DNA of 64,000 nt from Anastrepha obliqua (GCF_027943255.1 NC_072893.1:372001-436000); one strand, 5' to 3'. Shown: positions 25,437-36,864, counted from the stretch's first letter. The notes: a model not told the origin generated them from the letters alone. Numbers and translations are program-made.

Positions 25437-26090
25437 TGTTAACTATGGAGTGGGGCGCTAAGGAAAATCGCATTGCGGTGATTGCAAGTGTGGTAAAAGT
25501 GCAAGTGAGATTCACGAGTTGCTGAAAAAACTTAATATTCAGTCCATAAGGCAAAAGCCACCCAGCAGTGGCAAAAAAACAATATTCCTAGGTCCATAGC
25601 CGCAGAAGATTTGCCGTTTGAAAGTCCAGATCTGAATACATTAGACTACAGTTTTTGGTCAGAATGGGAAAGCAAGGCCTGTCGAAGACCTCACAGAAAT
25701 GTAGAGAGTCTCAAACAATATTTGGTTCGAGCAGCAGTCTATATTCATGGAAACCTTGCGTGCTGAAATAACTGAAGTCTATAGAAATTTTGCATTGCTG
25801 GAATTATGCCGAGACGTAACATTCTCTTTTGACATTTCTATGCAAACAGGTTAAATACTTTTTGTTTAAAAATTGTAGTTTTATTTAAACGTATTTTTAT
25901 TTGAATCATATTCTGCTTATTGTGCGATTCACTTGGAAAAATAATCTTAAGGAACGACTTGAGAAACTGAATAAATTGAAGTCCCGCGTCAATCAAATAC
26001 TTTCTGAGAGGCAGATTAAAAAGTTGGAAGACCCAATCGAAACAATTCACTGATCTTGGAACGATATGGCACAGGCAATATCTAAAATTC
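25437..26090 (+). pseudogene. Tc1/mariner-superfamily (maT/Tc-like) remnant
   Basis: The protein fragment FESPDLNTLDYSFWSEWESKA (about 25618-25680) is the catalytic-D3 region of Tc/mariner-type transposases, followed by KPHRNVESLKQYLVRA-like and METLRAEI strings, the usual C-terminus. The 3' part (25770-26090) recurs in the P450 intron at about 52490-52915. Frame breaks show it is dead. The exact family is unsettled. Confidence 0.62.
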
Positions 26091-27829
26091 TTACATGAAT
26101 TAAAATAGGTATTCTGAGAATGTGAAAATATGTTTTTTGTGGGAAACTTCTGGTTGTGAAGATATAGGTTTTCAAAGCTTTTAAGAGACGAAAGTTGCAG
26201 AAATTGTTAAAATCTAGCAGTTAAGTGGAAAATACTAGGTTAAGTTGTATTTTATTTCTGTATTGGTTTGATTATCACTTGCTTATAAAACTACGAACTT
26301 TTGGATTTTGGGATATTTACCTTTCTAAAACATTAAAACTTTTCAAACCATGGGACATTTGGGAAAACCACTCGTGCACCATCGCACCATCCGTCAATTT
26401 TTGACCAAGAACGAAACGAATGCCTGCGATTTTTGAAATAATATATAATATACTGGGCGGAAGTGGCCATGGTGGTGGAGAACCGAAAAGGACTCAAATT
26501 GGTGGCGATTGGGGACCGCGCCTGGCTCCCCTCCAAACCTTCTACTCCAGAGGAGATGACGGAAATCTTCCGCTAATGCAATTCCAAATATCCCACGCAC
26601 ATCAAGGTGGTTAAGATGAAGAAATCCTTTCAGTTACGTGCTATGTTGCTAACAGATGCCCCAGCTAAGACGAGACGAAAGAAAACCGACATCTGCATTT
26701 GCACCAACGCAAATTCCAACCACACTTACTGAAGAAGTACGGGCATAATCGTAAGAGATTCGAATTTTTGCTTTTATTCCGGGCGAAAACTTGATTATTT
26801 TTAACAGTGGTAAGGACTCCACTACCATTATTGCTGCCCTCTTAGCCGGACTTCTGAACTTTCTGACCCTAGGACTTCGTGTCGGCAGCTTTTTAATGTA
26901 CTAAACAAAATATTGACAATTATCAAAGATTTTTATGAAGGAAGACCTTTTTGTTATTTTGTGCACATATTGGAAAATCTGAATGCTTTTGTGCACAGTG
27001 CTTTCCCCCACAATGTAGCAAATTAAAATTTTGCATAAACGCGTTATCACTCAACGAAAATGACTCATTGGCATAACGCAAGCTTCTTAAGTGACACGGA
27101 CAATTTCTTTTCATAATTTTCCTCTTTGACTAGTAAAATAATCTTAGAGTCAAACAGATTCTTCTTTGTCAAGATAATTTGTATCTTGACAAGAAAGGAG
27201 CTTTTTATTTGCAGCGTAGAATACCGAAATCTTGATAAGCAAAATGTTAAGGTTGAGACCTGTACGTTAAATTTTAATAACAATTTAATCATTTGATTTT
27301 TTCAGACAACGGTTTTTCAGACCGTGGTCGCCACTCGAGACTCATGGAGACAGCATCGTACTTGCTCAGCTGTACACATTTTCAGAGGTGTCTTGTCATT
27401 GGTTGGTTGGTGTATTTATGCGACTTACATTCATACCCAAGACGGGCAAGAACTCACATATATCCTCTAAGGATTTCAGGTCAACCAGTCTTTCATAATT
27501 TTTACTAAAGGTCCTTGAAAGGCTGATTGATGTTCTCCCGAAGGCAAACACAAAGTCTCTGGATAAGCTGGTGATCGGAACTGACTTTATCTGGTTTATC
27601 TATAGAATGCTTTGTAAAAAACGGTCGTAGCGGTCTCCACCGTCACTAGACTGAGCTCATCCTATTTCCGAGAATATTTAAAATACCCACAGCTCAACTC
27701 CCCTCAACAAGGGACACTTCAAGGGTTTTTCCGACAGAATGAAGTACCTGGAACTAATTCTTGAAAGATTGAGGAGAAGAGTAGCAGAGGTGCCATTGGT
27801 AAACGGTGGTTCCTCTCGCGTAGAGTATA
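26091..27829. other. Intergenic DNA, no supported gene
   Basis: A block at about 26390-26900 is less AT-rich and has overlapping 64-68 codon frames on both strands, none with a recognisable domain. I cannot say whether it is an eroded transposon or unique sequence. 27290-27830 is similarly unassigned. Confidence 0.45.
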
Positions 27830-28565
27830 CAGGGTTGCCCATATTCAACAGACCCATCTGGCAATCCTGTATCTTTTGACAGAGACGTCAATGATTATTG
27901 AATGGGACGGTAAACAAGCAAAATTGCCGTATTTACGCCACTGAAAATCCTCACGAAATTCAAGAGATACCTCTTTATGACGAAAAAGTCACTGTTTGGT
28001 GCGGCGTTAGTGCAAAAACGATTATTGGGCCGTTTTTCTTCGAGAATGAAGATGGTCAAGCTGTTACCGTCAATCAGAAGCGTTATCGCGATATGATAAC
28101 CACATTTGTGATGTCAATTATTCGTCGAAAGCATATGAGGCAGATTCGATTTTGAAAGATGAAAGAAATTGTTTCCCCTCGTTTCATATCGAAAAATGGC
28201 GATTTTGACTGGCCACCGCGTTCGCCCGATTTAACGCCACCTGACTTCTTCTTGTGGGGAAATTTAAAATCAAAGGTTTATATTAATAAACCAAAGACCA
28301 TAGAAGAGCTCAAGAACAACATCCGTGAGGAAATAGCCGCTATTCCAGCCGAAATGTTAGCTAAAACTATGGAAAATGCAGCAAAACGGGCACAATACGC
28401 GGTACATGCTCAAGACGGCCATTTGAGAGATATCATATTCAAAAAGTGATGTCAACAAATCTACTTGAACCAAATAAAATGATTATTATCGTCAACATCA
28501 AAAAAAATTGTGTTTTTCTTTGATTTAAAAAAAACACATGGGTCCGTCGAATATGGGCAACCCAG
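27830..28565 (+). mobile_element. DD41D (rosa-type) Tc1/mariner element, internally deleted
   Basis: Terminal inverted repeats CAGGGTTGCCCATATTCAAC (27830) and the inverse of CTGGGTTGCCCATATTCGAC (ending 28565) are flanked by TA on both sides. The transposase is cut down: it begins at NGTVNKQNCR (the 5' half with the first catalytic D is gone), reads VTVWCGVSAKTIIGPFFF, loses the QQDGAP block with the second D at about 28155, and resumes as FISKNGDFDWPPRSPDLTPP with the third D, ending LRDIIFKK and a stop at 28449. Close relative of the intact copy at 31012-32328, non-autonomous. Confidence 0.88.
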
Positions 28566-28698
28566 TACTAATAATTTGCTTTTCACAGGCACCCAAAAAT
28601 AAAGACAAAAACGTAATTTAATTAAAATAATGTGTTTTGTAACCACCTGAAGGTCAAGTGGGAATAATGGTCGGTAGTAAACCCAAACGATTAAAAAA

Positions 28699-29085
28699 TT
28701 ATTTTTTAACTGTGGCCGCTCCTCTGCAGAAAATGGAAAACCTCCTATTACGGAGAAAAAAGATAGACGGAGTACAGCAAAGCGAAGCCTCTCAGACAGA
28801 GAAAAAAGAAGACGAGCCTGTAACATAAAGCTGGCTACAAGAATGATGGGCTCAGATGTGGGGAATAGTGGACGTCATTCTGAGCCCTTCCGAAGTAATG
28901 CCGAAAGTAGTTCCGGGAAGGGAGTCATTTTAGTGGCCACACCACACCACTAGACGGCGGTTTCTGTAAGTACGAAGGAATTTTGAACCCTACCTCATCC
29001 ACCAAAAACAAAAAAACACTTCCGACTGTATTTCTGCCTTGAACATTTTCCTCATAAAAAACTATATGCGGCATGAAACTGTAAT
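28699..29085 (+). repeat. SINE body split by about 270 bp of inserted DNA
   Basis: 28699-28745 (GTGGCCGCTCCTCTGCAGAA) matches the upstream part of the SINE body. 29016-29085 (TGTATTTCTGCCTTGAACAT, then CGGCATGAAACTGTA) matches the next part. The 270 bp between them are foreign and unidentified. Confidence 0.6.
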
Positions 29086-29339
29086 GAAATAAATGAACGT
29101 GTAAAGAAAAGAAATATTTCAAGAAACCTAGAATACTCTCTAGATTTATTTTATAGCATCAAAGTACGTACCTACATATTCATTACATGGTAATCGTGGC
29201 CGATCAGTAACGAAATCTGTTCGTACATTTTCAACTAATTTGCCATCGGTATGCCAGATTTTCCATATGTATATTCACACATTTGTGACAACTAAGCAAA
29301 AGTTCAAGACATCTTTACTTCATATATATGTATTTACAT
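29086..29339. other. AT-rich spacer
   Basis: Nothing recognised. Confidence 0.4.
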
Positions 29340-30050
29340 AAATACATAAGTTTAGGAGTCGATCAATCTCCAGTTCAGGGATAGATTCTGGCCTTTCAAA
29401 GCTGAAAGCACCCAGGTAGCATAGTTTAGTTTTCGAGAGAGCCAGACAGTAGCATAGAAGATGTTCCATGGTTTTTCTTGTAACAGGCTTATTACATTTC
29501 CTGCAAACGTCGTTAAAAGTTGTAAGCGTGTGCTGCAACTAGGCAGTGCCTTTTGTATATCAGTTGCAGTTTCTTCTATTGAACGATATAACCGATTTAG
29601 TATACTTGTCGTCATATGCGAAGGGGTTTAAGTATTTAAATTGTGTGATCCCCTGCAAGTCTCGCGCCTTTTTTTGCTATTCCACCCACTGCCTCATTTC
29701 CCTCTATGCAATTATGCCCAGCCGTTGGCCATTTGCCGTCTTCTACGAGTATAACGGTCTTTCGAGGTTTTCCAAAACTCATAACTGGAATCATGTAGTC
29801 TGAATTTACTGTGTCGTTCCCAGTAATAGAGCTATGTTCGAAGGTTCTAGAGGTAAGCTTTTCGGTTACTTGTAGGCTCACAGCTGAGTTTTCAGCCCGA
29901 TTTTTTTCATAGAGATCAGTCGGTGTTAGGTTGAGAATAGCCTCAAGAGCTGCCGTTGGAGTTGATTTCATAGCTCCCGTAATGCAAAGCGCGGAGAGGC
30001 GTTGAACTTTTACCAATGCACATAAATACATAGGTATGTACTGAAACAAC
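29340..30050 (-). pseudogene. Non-LTR retrotransposon 3' portion (RT thumb, RNase H, zinc knuckle)
   Basis: Minus strand from 30020: VQRLSALCITGAMKSTPTAA and EAILNLTPTDLYEKNRAENS are the RT C-terminal region. TVILVEDGKW and HNCIEGNEAVGGIAKKGA belong to RNase H (the usual GNExAD is GNEAVG, a lost catalytic Asp). DVCRKCNKPVTRKTMEHLLC is a CCHC-type C-terminal knuckle, followed by a stop near 29345. Frames shift near 29630. Same broad group as the LINE at 44640. Confidence 0.82.
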
Positions 30051-31011
30051 CATGACCTATCTCAAAACACATCGCATTCTCATGCCTGTGTACGAGAATT
30101 CAAGAGTAAGTACACAAATGATCGAATTCCTGCAAACAACAACTCATCTAAAAGCCTACACATATGTATGGATGTGTGTACACTTGATGTGCTGACATAC
30201 ATACATATAGGTATACCTGTATTCTAAACTTCCGACAAAACTAAGCTTATTCCTATACATATATCTAAAGCCGCACACACTAAAACAAAATGCGTAAATA
30301 GACACTGACGCAGCGTCTATCATTCTTTTAGTCGCGATGACGCTGAACAGTGTAAAGTATTGCATAGCACATCAAAAACAAATTTATTCATAAGTGCCAG
30401 CTAATATTTCTAAGAGCAAAATGCATTCATTCATAAAACGAGCGGATCTGCCCTCAAACACGTGAGCCGCCCATATCCCATATCCCAATATTACTTATTA
30501 TTTATTTAGAATTATTTGCCAGTTTGCCAATATTTGGTGAATCGTGATTTTTTGCATGACAAGTACGGGCAACTCGGTATACTATAGAATACAAATTTTT
30601 TTGTAGAGGAAAACTGTTAATACAGATATTGGTATATAATAGCTTATATCCCTTTCAGACCTGACACTAAACTGCTAAGAATTTTTGTATATGCCTTGGT
30701 ATACATAATCTTTATGTGATATGAAAAATATTCAACTATTGGTGTTTTAATATCCTTCAAACATTTTCAGAACACACACATTTTATGTATCTCGGTATAA
30801 CTTCATTTAAAAAAATATATAATAGCTACTTGTGATACTTTCCAATTTTTAGTCTCGCTTGATAAATTTCGAAATCTGGTAATTTTTTAAGTCAACCGCT
30901 CTTGGTTTGTTGTGCAAGCTTTGGCGATTGAAAATCGTACTCCCTCTCTTCATGCAGTGTCTATGTAAACATTTCTAATTGCATCAATAATTGGTTGCAC
31001 TCTCCAAAATA
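30051..31011. other. AT-rich intergenic DNA left of the DD41D transposon
   Basis: No gene or repeat family was recognised. Confidence 0.5.
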
Positions 31012-32328
31012 CAGGGTTGGCCATATTAAACTTACCCATGTGATTATTAAAAAAATATGGAAAAAGAAACATTTTTTTGTGTTTCATTGTGAAAAACATT
31101 TAATTTAGTTCAAGGAGATTCGTTTACATCACTTTTTGAATATGATATCGCGCAAGTGGTCGCCCTTAGCTCGTATAGCGTAATGTGCCCGTTTTTCGGC
31201 GTTTTCCATAGTTTTGGCCAGCGTCTCGGCCGATATGGCGGCTATTTCCCGTCGGATATTGGCCTTAAGTGCGTCTAGTGTCTTTGGCTTGTTGACGTAA
31301 ACCTTAGATTTCAAATAGCCCCAAAGAAAAAAGTCCGGTGGCGTCAAATCCGGTGATCGTGGCGGCCAGTCAAAATCGCCGCTTTTTGATATCAAACGGC
31401 CAGGGAACAAAGTCTTCAATAAGTTGACGGTGGCTCGTGCTGTGTGTGGTGGTGCGCCATCTTGCTGAAACCAGAAGTGCTCCATACCATTTTCACGAAC
31501 AATCGGCATCACAAAATCGGTTATCATGGCCCGATAACGCTCTTGATTGACGGTCAATGGTTGGTGTTGACCATTTTCAAAGAAGAACGGCCCAATGACC
31601 ATATCAGCGCAAATGCCACACCAGACTGTAACTTTTTGGTCGTGGAGAGGTACCTCTTCAATAATTTGAGGGTTTTCAGTGGCGTAGAAACGGCAATTTT
31701 GCTTATTTACGGTTCCGTTCAAGGAGAAATGGGCCTCATCACTCATAATGATTTGATGCCAAAAATCCTCATCAGTTTGGGCCATTCGGACGACAAAATT
31801 GGCATATTCCAAGCGACGAGGCTTATCGGCCGGCAACAGTTGTTGATTTAGTTGTATTTTGTACGGGAATATCCCCAAATCCAAACGAATGATACGTCGT
31901 AGAGTGGTCCGAGGGATGTCCAACTGAGCAGAACGACGATTACCTGACGTTCGCGGCGATGACTCGATACTGGCTCGTACGGCCGCGATATTTTCGTTAG
32001 ATCGTCTTGGCCGCTTTTTATTTGGACGTCGGGTATTAGCCACAGTGCCGGAAGACAAAAATCTTTTGTGCATTTGCTTGATTGCGTTCTTTGACGGCGC
32101 ACTTTTCACTTTATTTTTTTTTCTCCACGCACGTTGCGTTTTTACAATCGAGAAGGAATTTTGAATGTACAGCTGAACAATTTCAGCGCGTTCTATTGGG
32201 GTGTACTGTTTCATGGTATAAATCTCCTTCGACTGACGCTTCCAACGCGGTATGTCATTAGCTGATCTGAAATTACAGTAAAAAGTTATAGGGTTACTCA
32301 ATGGGTCAGTTTAATATGGCCAACCCTG
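31012..32328 (-). mobile_element. Apparently intact DD41D (rosa-type) Tc1/mariner transposon
   Basis: A 1317-bp element flanked by TA at 31010-31011 and 32329-32330. The terminal inverted repeats agree at 27 of 28 positions (CAGGGTTGGCCATATTAAAC and onward). It contains one uninterrupted transposase frame (separate entry). Intact ends, target duplication and frame together suggest recent insertion. The family is defined by 41 residues between the second and third catalytic Asp. Related broken copies lie at 27830, 33397 and 59556. Confidence 0.93.
31129..32214 (-). CDS. DD41D transposase (Tc1/mariner superfamily)
   Basis: Predicted cut-and-paste transposase of 361 aa that would bind the terminal repeats and insert at TA. 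I chose the ATG at 32214 (MKQYTPIERAEIV); an upstream TTG could extend the frame into the terminal repeat but is an unlikely start. The N-terminal 110 residues form the helix-turn-helix pair (RTTLRRIIRLDL ends the second). The catalytic triad is D159 (MSDEAHF), D252 (QQDGAPPHTA) and D294 (TPPDFFLWG), with 41 residues between the last two. The tail LRDIIFKK precedes the TAA at 31129. There are no stops or frameshifts. Activity is inferred, not shown. Confidence 0.92.
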   Translation of the reverse strand: MKQYTPIERAEIVQLYIQNSFSIVKTQRAWRKKNKVKSAPSKNAIKQMHKRFLSSGTVANTRRPNKKRPRRSNENIAAVRASIESSPRTSGNRRSAQLDIPRTTLRRIIRLDLGIFPYKIQLNQQLLPADKPRRLEYANFVVRMAQTDEDFWHQIIMSDEAHFSLNGTVNKQNCRFYATENPQIIEEVPLHDQKVTVWCGICADMVIGPFFFENGQHQPLTVNQERYRAMITDFVMPIVRENGMEHFWFQQDGAPPHTARATVNLLKTLFPGRLISKSGDFDWPPRSPDLTPPDFFLWGYLKSKVYVNKPKTLDALKANIRREIAAISAETLAKTMENAEKRAHYAIRAKGDHLRDIIFKK

Positions 32329-32497
32329 TACATTGACCCTTCTTTCAGATTCAGTAAAGTCACTTGGAAAACCGAAGTGCGAGCACTTTTAACGAACGAA
32401 ATTCAAGAAGAAACATGCATGATGCATCTCAGTTTTTTTTTTTTCAATGTACGAGAAAAGCTTTTCAAAATATCGACTTTAAAACTTATCGGTCAAT

Positions 32498-32640
32498 ATG
32501 TATATAATTGGCGCATACACCCTTTTTTGGGTCTTTGGCCGGGCTACTCCTCCTATTTATGGTGTGTCATGGTGTTTTCCACAAATGGAGGAACCCACAG
32601 TTCTACGCCACCTCCGAACGGCAGATAGGTTTTTATAAGA
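32498..32640 (-). repeat. SINE 3' body fragment
   Basis: The minus strand contains CCGTTCGGAGGTGGCGTAGA, CATTTGTGGAAAACACCATG, CACCATAAATAGGAGGAGTA and the tail GGGTGTATGCGCCAATTATA. The tRNA-like head is missing. Confidence 0.75.
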
Positions 32641-33063
32641 AAGTGTAAGCGTGTATATACATATATATTGATTTAGATAAGGTTAAGACTGAGAAGTCTA
32701 TTTAGAAAGTAAACTTCATGAGATCTATGTATTAGCATTGCTTGGTGTTAAGATACCTTTAAATGTAGGTCAGACCAAACGATATCACTAAAATGCAAAT
32801 GTCGCAATCTTAAATTTTTGAATCACAAAGATTAACAACATTTTCAGCATGATCCCTTTTTAAACAATCTCAGCTACTCGGAAGAATTAGGATGTTTATG
32901 TCCTGGAGTTAGAGCTTAAATGAAATTTACTCGTATGCTTATAATAGACCTCTTCTTTTCGCCAAGCGTTAGCAAGTGGCGAATAGATGAAGCAACTGGT
33001 ATAAATAAACTTGGCAGCGCGGAAATAGAGCTGCCTTAAATCATTTAAATAATTAAATCGTTT
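32641..33063. other. AT-rich intergenic DNA
   Basis: Nothing recognised. Confidence 0.45.
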
Positions 33064-33197
33064 CCACGACAGTCGGTTCTATTCTACCGAAACGACCCCG
33101 ATTTATATCCGGCCAAGGACTGTCACTCCAGCAGCATTCCCCGTGTGTAAGTATGGGGAATGTTTATGCTGCTACAACAACAACAACCACAACAGCT
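33064..33197 (+). repeat. Interspersed repeat end with stem-loop and CAA tail
   Basis: GGTTCTATTCTACCGAAACG, then CCGGCCAAGGACTGTCACTC, then a strong hairpin (AGCAGCATTCCCC paired with GGGGAATGTTTATGCTGCT, 33130-33173) and a (CAA)n tract. The GCTACAACAACAACAA ending is the same as the 3' end of the Jockey-type LINE at 46816-46833, so this is probably a LINE-related 3' end; the parent element is unknown. Confidence 0.6.
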
Positions 33198-33396
33198 GCC
33201 TTAAATGGCATGTTTTTGTAAGAAAGTGAATTAACTATATAAATTTTCGTTAAGTTAGACCAGTAGAGAGATACCGAGCAGCAAAGTGGCGAATAGAAGA
33301 GGCCTAATATAAGACATGACTAACAGAGCTTTTAGTAATCATTTTAAATCGGCATCGGATGTTATCCGCCAAAAGAACCGGCTTGACCAGTCATAT

Positions 33397-34647
33397 AAAG
33401 GGTGATTTTTTAGCTATTATCTTTTTAAACAGTTGACACACGTTTTGTGTTTTGTTTCACTGTCAAACATCTTCAGTTCGGTTTATAATTTAACAATGAA
33501 TAGTCTTACAAACGAACAACGCTTGCAAATCATTGAATTTTATTATAAAAATGCGTGATCTGTTAAAAAAGTTTAAAGTCGAAAAATTGTGCTCAGCGAC
33601 GAAGCTCAATTCTGGATCAATGGGTACGTAAATAAGCAGAATTGTCGATTTTGGAGTGAAGATCAGACAAAAGAATTGCAAGAGCAACCAATGTATCCAG
33701 AAAAGGTCACTGTTTGGTGTGGTTTATGGGCTGGAGGTATCATTGGACCGTACTTCTTCAAAGATGCTGCGAATCGTAACGTAACTGTGAATGGTGAGCG
33801 CTACCGTGAAATGATATCCAACTTTATTTTGCCCATAATACAAGAGCTTGACTTGCATGACATGTGGTCTCAGCAAGACGGTGCCACATGCCACACAGCA
33901 CGCGTAACAATGGACTTGTTGAGAGGCGAGTTCGGTGAACATTTTATTTCACGTTCGGGACCTGTCAATTGGCCACCCAGATCGTGCTATATAACGCCTT
34001 TAGATTATTTTTTGTGGGGCTATGTTAAAGCTCATGTCTATTCAGACAAACCTGCTTCAATTAACGCATTGGAAGACAACATTAAGACATTTATATGTGA
34101 GATACCGGCCGAAACATTGCGGATGGACTATTTGAAGCGCAGTCGCGGTCAACATTTGCATGAAATAATCTTCAAGCATTTAATTATATGGACTGTACTT
34201 ACATAATACAAGAGCTTGACTTGCATGACATGTGGTCTCAGCAAGACGGTGCCACATGCCACACAGCACGCGTAACAATGGACTTGTTGAGAGGCGAGTT
34301 CGGTGAACATTTTATTTCACGTTCGGGACCTGTCAATTGGCCACCCAGATCGTGCTATATAACGCCTTTAGATTATTTTTTGTGGGGCTATGTTAAAGCT
34401 CATGTCTATTCAGACAAACCTGCTTCAATTAACGCATTGGAAGACAACATTAAGACATTTATATGTGAGATACCGGCCGAAACATTGCGGATGGACTATT
34501 TGAAGCGCAGTCGCGGTCAACATTTGCATGAAATAATCTTCAAGCATTAAATTATATGGACTGTACTATCGATTTAAATAAAAATGTCATGCATTTTTCT
34601 GAATTTTTTGAAAAACTTTCCTATAGCTCTTAAAAAATCACCCTTTA
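33397..34647 (+). mobile_element. DD41D-type transposon with internal deletion and 366-bp tandem duplication
   Basis: The outer ends AAAGGGTGATTTTTTAGC (about 33397) and the inverse of TTAAAAAATCACCCTTT (about 34630-34647) are short inverted repeats. The transposase starts MNSLTNEQRLQIIEFYYKNA at 33496, then hits a stop and a deletion. It resumes as LSDEAQFWINGYVNKQNCR (first D) through WSQQDGATCHTARV (second D) and TPLDYFLWGYVKAH (third D), again with 41 residues between the last two. The segment 33834-34199 is repeated at 34202-34567 with one difference. Inactive, though much of the catalytic core is readable at 33589-34206. Confidence 0.85.
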
Positions 34648-35268
34648 TAAAGAAATCAGAAATGGCAAAAAATAATGATGTTCTAAAGTATCTAAACAAC
34701 TTTCCTGGCAACCCTGAATAATGTTTACTTTGCTCTCTTTTGACATATGGAGCGATCTTCAATCATTTTTATGTATGGCAACAGCACATATGGTATCTGT
34801 TTGCCCGAAAAAATTTTGCTATAAAACTCGAACTCCTCGTATTCGGTGCAACAAAAATTGCAGGGTATTCGCCAAACAAAATGTCAGCATAACCACGGCC
34901 TGCGAGCAAAGTAAGTCATTAGAGAATCATGCTGGCATATCATTTCCACCTATTTTGAATAATTTTCCTCCAAATATGACATACGAAACAGATTTTCCGT
35001 ATAAATGTAAAACATATGACAACGCGTCAAAGCGAATTGTCGTATTTAAAGACAAAGCAAACAAATAAAAAGCAAAATTTTGTTAGCATGTAAGCTTCTA
35101 CGAAGATTAAATTAAATTTAAGTATTGGCTAACACAGCTCTTAATTTCAAAATTTGGTTACGGATGGCAAAATCTTGTATTGTACCATTCTTGGGATTCA
35201 AGACTAAATTGCAAATTATATCATTTTAAAACTGTCGAGTAAAAGTTACTGATATCGAATGGTAAAAT
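34648..35268. other. Upstream DNA of the Ly6 gene
   Basis: A 115-codon plus-strand frame at 34721-35068 is Cys-containing but has no recognised domain and I do not support it as a gene. Otherwise nothing. Confidence 0.4.
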
Positions 35269-35276
35269 TATCGATA
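35269..35276. promoter_or_regulatory. DRE-type motif TATCGATA upstream of the Ly6 gene
   Basis: The palindromic octamer TATCGATA, the core of the Drosophila DNA replication-related element bound by DREF at many TATA-less promoters, lies 120 bp before the ATG. No TATA box is visible nearby. Function is inferred. Confidence 0.4.
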
Positions 35277-35395
35277 TGGTATCGTATCTCATCGAAATTC
35301 TTGTCCCTTGCCATAGCATATTTTCGTATAGTTCGCGTAATTATTTAATTAAAAAATACAGATTTCTTCCAAAGAAATCATAACAAAACTACAAA

Positions 35396-36522
35396 ATGTA
35401 TAAACAATTAGTACTTGCATCATTTCTGCTTTTTTACGTGCAAATATCGAATGGTTAGTAAAAATGTGAACTTTTGCTGCGTTCGTTTTTATTGAAGTCT
35501 TTTGTTTTGTTGCTGCCAGCGTACACCCATACTGATTTCTAAACAAGACAATATCAGAGTAGATTGTGACTAATAGTTTCATTAAGCCATCAAAGTTTAA
35601 GTAAGCCAAACGTAATTTTATCAAAATTACAAATACCTGTGTACAAAATTAATATATCAACTTTAATTCACGGTAGTTTTTCATGCTTCAAATGGGAAAT
35701 GTTTTCGCCTGTTTAATTCTAAGTGCTTTAAATTTTTGGCCTTATAATGTTGAACAGTACGGCTATGACTTTTCCTTTCTTGTCATCTCACTGAATGATA
35801 TTCAGTGTTCATGTTTTATCCTCTCTCTCAGATGCAGTACCCGAACCTATATACAAACTGCGTTTTCGTCACCCATAGCCCCTTGCCTATACAGCATGTA
35901 TAAATAAAATTAACTAATATAAAATTAACTACCTATAGCAACCTCTATATATGGCTGACTACCTAAATGGCAGTTGCACTGCATGAACACAAAGTCAAAT
36001 ATTCACAAACAAAAAACCTCGATGATGCGTTTATGAAGTCAGACTCTTTCATACAAATGTTGAATACATCCATGTTTTATTTTATAGGTTTGTTACGACG
36101 CTGTTATCAGTGCCGTTCTAGAGGGGAGCTTGGGAGCTGCAAAGATCCATTTAATTATAACGCAACTGATGTTGAAAATGAACCCGGTCTGTCGGCTATA
36201 CCCTGTGCATCTGGCTGGTGTGGAAAGGTGATCGAAGGTGGTGGCACATATGCCGTAGACGGTAATTACGAAACCTTAATATTGACTATATATTTCAAAT
36301 ATATTTACATATATAGATTACGACCAAGCGATTCAGCGAATGTGCGTACAGCGCGGACCAGATGACAACCAAGATCGATGTGCGAATACAGTTTACAACT
36401 ATAAAAAAGTGTATATGTGCTTTTGCCAAGGAGATCTATGCAATTATGGGTCGACTACTAGCCTCAACATTTTTGCGTTGGGAATTACGGTCTTTGCAAT
36501 AATACATAATTGTTTATATTAA
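35396..36522 (+). CDS. Ly6/uPAR-family secreted GPI-anchored protein (retroactive-like)
   Basis: Three coding exons, 35396-35453, 36088-36261 and 36317-36522, GT-AG and in phase; 438 nt, 145 aa. Residues 1-20 (MYKQLVLASFLLFYVQISNG) are a signal peptide. The mature part has the three-finger cysteine pattern: RRCYQC at the start, SCKDPF, ETWLIKE spacing replaced by IPCASGWCGKVIEGGGTY, RMCVQRGPDDNQDRC, and the signature CFCQGDLCN near the end. A hydrophobic C-terminus of about 20 residues fits a GPI-anchor signal. From memory it resembles Drosophila Retroactive, which is needed for ordered cuticle chitin, but I could not verify this and other Ly6 paralogues are possible. It is convergent with the PHD-finger gene, 342 bp away. 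Confidence 0.88.
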
Positions 36523-36864
36523 TTACAACTGTGATCACTAACCACAGACTGTTTATTTTTATAAAAATCTTTTTTAACATATCACTGCCACCGTAGACTC
36601 CGGTAATTAGAAAAACTTGTGTGAATATGTCTATTTGACGATTTTTAACATATAATATTCAACTTTCTTTTATTTCAAACCAGAAAATCTCAATTAGCGA
36701 AAAAATACAAATACAAAGCAAAAAAATGTATTTCAACTATCGTAATAATAGGTGTAAGGATGTTGGCAAAATCAAAATATTTAATAACAAACCTTGAACA
36801 TGGTAAAATTGTGAAAAATGTTATCTTATATAATATTTTAAAAATATTTGTAGCACTGTAGATT
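36523..36864. other. Convergent intergenic region
   Basis: It holds the 3' ends of the Ly6 gene (+) and the PHD gene (-). TTTATT at about 36552 could be the PHD gene's minus-strand AATAAA signal. No gene is here. Confidence 0.45.

Noticed and set aside
26333..26614. Overlapping 64-68 codon frames on both strands
   Set aside because: No domain and mutually exclusive; mirror frames in a less AT-rich patch.
32215..32301. 29-residue N-terminal extension of the DD41D transposase
   Set aside because: It needs a TTG start inside the terminal repeat; the ATG at 32214 begins the conserved helix-turn-helix region.
34721..35068. 115-codon plus-strand frame with several cysteines upstream of the Ly6 gene
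   Set aside because: Cysteine spacing does not match Ly6 or another small secreted family, no signal peptide, codon use unremarkable.
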